This document shows, one piece after another, positions 7,671 through 10,498 of a stretch of DNA of 10,498 nucleotides (position 1 is its first letter; each line of letters opens with the position of its first letter). The notes under the pieces were generated by a model. It made no database searches and was not told the DNA's origin. It was given only the letters and a program-made list of their open reading frames with translations. This stretch comes from DASZZY01 sp036260395 (GTDB lineage Bacteria; Actinomycetota; UBA4738; CALAEC01). A program made the position numbers and the translations under genes. The stretch is from positions 1-10,498 of the forward strand of contig DASZZY010000212.1 of the NCBI GenBank assembly GCA_036260395.1. The letters are read 5' to 3'.

Positions 7671-7997
7671 CTATGCGCCTGGCGGCCGGTACTGGACGTC
7701 TCCAGCCTTGCGCAGGGCGTCCATCGTTTCCTCGACGGTCATGAGGACCGTCGTCTCGAGCGAGCTGAGCGCACCCCCGCTACCGATCGCCAAGGCGACG
7801 GCGGACATGGACACGTTGTCGGGGGCCTCCCACAAGGTGAAGCCGTCGTACGGGCCGAACGCGTACCAGAACCCGTGGAGCTTGCCCCCTACCGACTCGA
7901 TGTACGACTGAGCGGCGTTTCGCCGGTCCTCTGGGTTGCCGATCAGCCTGGCCCACGTCTCCGGCGTGTAGCTGAACCTCGATAGATAGAGCGGCAT
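7671..7997 (-). CDS. GYD domain-containing protein
   Basis: This is a small cytoplasmic protein of 108 residues that I recognise as a GYD-family member (PF08734, about 100 residues, ferredoxin-like fold expected). The biochemical role of this family is not established. Seen here are the opening MPLYLSRFSYTPETW, the central GGKLHGFWYAFGPYDGFTLWEAPD segment containing the YDG version of the GYD motif, and the helix SMSAVALAIGSGGALSSLETTVLMT. The start at ATG 7997 is set by the purine-rich GGAGGAGGG site just upstream (8002-8009 region) and by the family's N-terminus. The longer open frame to 8066 would run through the candidate promoter. It converges on the tRNA-Leu gene and is divergent from the large secreted-protein gene. 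No signal peptide or membrane segment is seen. Confidence 0.85.
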   Translation of the reverse strand: MPLYLSRFSYTPETWARLIGNPEDRRNAAQSYIESVGGKLHGFWYAFGPYDGFTLWEAPDNVSMSAVALAIGSGGALSSLETTVLMTVEETMDALRKAGDVQYRPPGA

Positions 7998-8047
7998 CGT
8001 CCCTCCTCCGGTTCGCCGTCCCGCGCGAGTCGCCGTGGGACGGGCGA

Positions 8048-8076
8048 AGTATCGCGTACCAAGCAAGACGGGACAA
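8048..8076 (-). promoter_or_regulatory. candidate promoter of the GYD-domain gene
   Basis: On the minus strand, TTGTCC (8076-8071, four of six matches to -35) is followed after exactly 17 bases by GATACT (8053-8048, four of six to -10). Transcription would start near 8041, giving a leader of about 44 bases that contains the strong ribosome site. The match is moderate. Confidence 0.4.
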
Positions 8077-8190
8077 GACGTCGGATCGCCTACCAGCGTG
8101 ACGACGTCCCGGAGGCGCCCTCGTCTCGCTTCCTGGCTCTAGCAGCGGTCCCGAATTCCTCGCCGGGCGAGGCAGGAGTCCGGGCGGCGG

Positions 8191-8221
8191 ATGTCGAAAA
8201 CAGACATACAACCCGTAAGGT
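8191..8221 (+). promoter_or_regulatory. inverted repeat and weak promoter-like element upstream of the secreted-protein gene
   Basis: ATGTC (8191-8195) and GACAT (8203-8207) form a perfect inverted repeat across seven bases (GAAAACA), in an AT-richer patch 69 bases before the ATG at 8276. A TAAGGT (8216-8221, TAnnnT form) with TCGAAA (8194-8199) 16 bases upstream could serve as a weak promoter, which would place the -35 inside the repeat. Either a regulator site or a chance palindrome is possible. Confidence 0.3.
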
Positions 8222-8261
8222 CTAGCGCTGCCCGCGCGCGCGTCATCGCCCCTCGGGCGGC

Positions 8262-8267
8262 AGGAGG
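8262..8267 (+). promoter_or_regulatory. strong ribosome binding site AGGAGG
   Basis: A perfect AGGAGG lies eight bases before the ATG at 8276 and fixes that start. It is the best Shine-Dalgarno on the plus strand of this window and suggests high translation of the secreted protein. Confidence 0.85.
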
Positions 8268-8275
8268 AGAGAAGT

Positions 8276-10465
8276 ATGCACAGGACGACGACCCGGATCT
8301 CGCGCCGTGTCGCCCTGGTGGGCGCGGCCATCGCGGTGATACTCCCGCTGGTCGTGGCCACCACGGCCGCGGCCCACCCGTCGCTGGACGAAGCCCTGCA
8401 TCCCCAGAAGGACGGGCACGTGCTCGGGATCAAGATCAACTCGCCGGCCAACCTGGCCGGCTTCTTCGAGGCCGTCCAGTGGGCCGGCACCGCGCCGGTG
8501 GACGGCCAGACGGCCGACCTCGTCTACGCGGGCACCGGCTGCACGCCCGCCAGCTATGCGCCGGTCCTGGACCAGATCCAGGACAACATCGCGCTGGTCG
8601 ACAGCCGGGTGAGCGCGACGAACCCGGCCGACCAGTGCCCGACCTACACCTTCCTCCAGAAGGTCCGGTCCGCGCAGCACGCCGGGGCCATCGGGTTCAT
8701 CCAGATCCCAGGCGAGGGCGAGGAGCCCAGGACCAACGCCACGGCGGTCTCCGCCGACATCCCCGCGGTGGAGGTCCACCGCACCGACGCCTTCCTGGCC
8801 ATCCGTGACGCCGTGATCGGCGGGACCGCGGTCAACGCGACGTTCTCGCCGCCCGCGCCGGTCTCGGGCCCCCTGTCCGACGTCCCCTGCGTGGACGGCA
8901 TGGCCGGTCCGTTCCCGTGCGACGGCGTCGACCTGCTGTCGTTCGTGCCGCAGGAGGAGTTCAACGGCGCCGGCGTCAGCGACATCTGGGGCTGGACAGA
9001 CCCGGAGACCGGCGACGAGTACGTCTTCTTCGGGAAGACCAACGGCACGGCGTTCTTCCGGGTCACCGACCCCACCAACCCGGTGTACCTGGGCGAGCTG
9101 GACAACCCCGGGCTCACCCAGGGGATCTGGCACGACATGAAGGTGTATGAGAACCACGTGTTCATCGTCAGCGAGTCCGAGCCGCACGGGATGCAGGTCT
9201 TCGATCTGACCCGCCTCCGGGGCGTCACCCAGCCCCAGGAGTGGACGAGGGACGGGTGGTACCGGCTGAACTCGGCGGCCCACAACGTGGCCATCAATGA
9301 GGAGACGGGGTTCGCGTACATCGTCGGCGGCAACGCGGGGATCCTCGCGCCCGACCAGTGCCTGTCGGGCCTGCACATCGTCGACATCTCCACGCCGACC
9401 AATCCCACCTTCGCCGGCTGCTACCAGCGCGACGGTGGGCCGGGCACGGCCGCCCGCTCGGTCGGCGCCGAAGCGGTCTCGCCGGCCGCGTACGTGCACG
9501 ACGCGGAGTGCGTGATCTACGAGGGGCCGGACGACCGGTACACCGGCCGGGAGATCTGCTTCAACGCCTCCGAGGACCAGGTCACGATCGTCGACGTCAC
9601 GAACAAGCTGCTCCCCGAGACGCTGGGCACGCTGGCGTACCCCGACGTCGCCTACGCCCACCAGGGCTGGCTCTCGGCGGACCAGCGCTTCCTGTTCGTG
9701 AACGACGAGCTGGACGAAGAGGCCGGCAACGCGGCCAGGGAGAAGCCGACCGACCCCCTCACGAACACGCGCACGATCGTGCTCGACGTCTCGGACCTCG
9801 AGAACCCGAAGGTCCACTTCCAGCACTTCCACGAGACGGTCTCGATCGACCACAACAACTACGTCCACGAGGGGCTGCTCTACCAGTCGAACTACACGAG
9901 CGGCCTGCGGGTCCTGGACACCGCGTTCGTGGACGACCCGGAGAACCCCCGGCTCGAGCAGGTCGCGTTCTTCGACACCTTCCCGCTGCACAGCAACCCG
10001 ACGTTCGAGGGGACGTGGTCGAACTACCCGTTCTTCGAGTCCGGGACGATCGCCGTGACCGGCATCGACGAGGGGCTGTTCCTCCTCAGGCTCCAGGAGG
10101 GCATCACGTCGCAGCCGGCGGTGGAGATCGCCTGCGAGAACTGTCCGATCAGGACGGGACCCGGCCAGCAGCGGGTCGCCCGGATGACCGTCACGAACGT
10201 GGGTCAGGTCGACGACGTCTACGAGGTGAGCGTCGAAGGCCTGCCCGACGGCTGGGAGGCGAGGATCCGTCCGGCGGAGCTCGCCGTCGCGGCCGGCGAG
10301 GACGGCCTGACCACGGTGAGGATCGGGGTCCCGCAGGGGACCGCGGCGGGGACCTACGACCTCGTCGTGACGGCGACCTCCACCGTGGACCCGGCCGTGT
10401 CCGCATCGGAGGTGGTCCAGGTGATCGTCCAGGAGGGCGCCTCCTCAGGACCCGGTCGCCGATAG
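8276..10465 (+). CDS. secreted choice-of-anchor B family protein with PA, LVIVD-repeat and NEW3-like domains
   Basis: This is an exported protein of 729 residues. The N-terminus has a charged start (RISRR), a hydrophobic core (VALVGAAIAVILPLVV) and a likely signal peptidase site after TTAAA, near residue 33. The SRRVAL run resembles a twin-arginine motif but is imperfect. Residues about 45-190 look like a protease-associated (PA) domain: IALVDSRV, CPTYTFLQKVRSAQHAGAIGFIQI, then DIPAVEV. Residues about 200-608 match the choice-of-anchor B/LVIVD type: VDLLSFVPQEEFNG, SDIWGWTDPETGDEY, TNGTAFFRVTDPTNPVYLGEL, HNVAINEETGFAYIVGG, LHIVDISTPTNPTFAGCY. These repeats are thought to form a beta-propeller. 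Residues about 612-722 form an Ig-like NEW3-type domain (ARMTVTNVGQVDDVYEVSV, TYDLVVTATS). No LPxTG motif or C-terminal membrane helix is present, so the protein is probably released or held non-covalently. Catalytic residues are not evident, and the function is unknown. Confidence 0.88.
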   Translation: MHRTTTRISRRVALVGAAIAVILPLVVATTAAAHPSLDEALHPQKDGHVLGIKINSPANLAGFFEAVQWAGTAPVDGQTADLVYAGTGCTPASYAPVLDQIQDNIALVDSRVSATNPADQCPTYTFLQKVRSAQHAGAIGFIQIPGEGEEPRTNATAVSADIPAVEVHRTDAFLAIRDAVIGGTAVNATFSPPAPVSGPLSDVPCVDGMAGPFPCDGVDLLSFVPQEEFNGAGVSDIWGWTDPETGDEYVFFGKTNGTAFFRVTDPTNPVYLGELDNPGLTQGIWHDMKVYENHVFIVSESEPHGMQVFDLTRLRGVTQPQEWTRDGWYRLNSAAHNVAINEETGFAYIVGGNAGILAPDQCLSGLHIVDISTPTNPTFAGCYQRDGGPGTAARSVGAEAVSPAAYVHDAECVIYEGPDDRYTGREICFNASEDQVTIVDVTNKLLPETLGTLAYPDVAYAHQGWLSADQRFLFVNDELDEEAGNAAREKPTDPLTNTRTIVLDVSDLENPKVHFQHFHETVSIDHNNYVHEGLLYQSNYTSGLRVLDTAFVDDPENPRLEQVAFFDTFPLHSNPTFEGTWSNYPFFESGTIAVTGIDEGLFLLRLQEGITSQPAVEIACENCPIRTGPGQQRVARMTVTNVGQVDDVYEVSVEGLPDGWEARIRPAELAVAAGEDGLTTVRIGVPQGTAAGTYDLVVTATSTVDPAVSASEVVQVIVQEGASSGPGRR

Positions 10466-10498
10466 CGCGAACAGCACAGGGATGTTCGGGAGGCCCCC

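Noticed and set aside
8243..9991. Long minus-strand open frame (582 codons) opposite the secreted-protein gene
   Set aside because: The translation is low-complexity V/R/G/D sequence, there is no ribosome site, and the opposite strand encodes clear domains.

Overview
The window is uniformly GC-rich bacterial DNA with tightly packed, often overlapping genes, frequent GTG starts and a probable leaderless transcript. This, together with DrrAB-type exporters and MarR regulators, suggests an actinobacterium or another high-GC, Gram-positive-like lineage. No gene here fixes the taxon, and I could run no phylogeny.

Bases 1-4913 (+ strand) hold a peptide-transporter operon: a DppB/OppB-type permease, a DppD/OppD-type ATPase, a DppF/OppF-type ATPase, secG, and a family 5 solute-binding lipoprotein. 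Every junction overlaps by 1-10 bases, so the cluster is probably one translationally coupled transcript that began upstream of the window. The usual second permease (DppC/OppC) is not between B and D. It is either upstream or encoded elsewhere. The SecG subunit of the Sec translocon sits between the ATPases and the lipoprotein, which itself needs Sec for export.

Bases 5012-7394 hold a self-contained efflux module: a DrrA-like ATPase and a DrrB-like ABC-2 permease on the minus strand, divergent from a MarR-family regulator on the plus strand. The shared intergenic region carries back-to-back promoter-like elements and TTGACCA/TTGTCAA repeats that could be the MarR operator. The module lies between an intact tRNA-Leu(GAG) gene at 7484-7569 and a same-orientation copy of the 5' half of a tRNA-Leu at 4961-5000. 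This arrangement is the most unusual feature of the window.

Bases 7671-7997 (minus strand) encode a small GYD-domain protein. Bases 8276-10465 (+ strand) encode a secreted protein with a signal peptide, a PA domain, an LVIVD-repeat 'choice-of-anchor B' region and a C-terminal NEW3-like domain. Both have strong Shine-Dalgarno sequences, and a perfect ATGTC-N7-GACAT inverted repeat lies between them.

I see no CRISPR array, transposase, integrase, phage gene or clearly new multi-gene defence or biosynthetic system. The points worth following up are the tRNA-fragment-flanked efflux module, the placement of secG, and the candidate operators.
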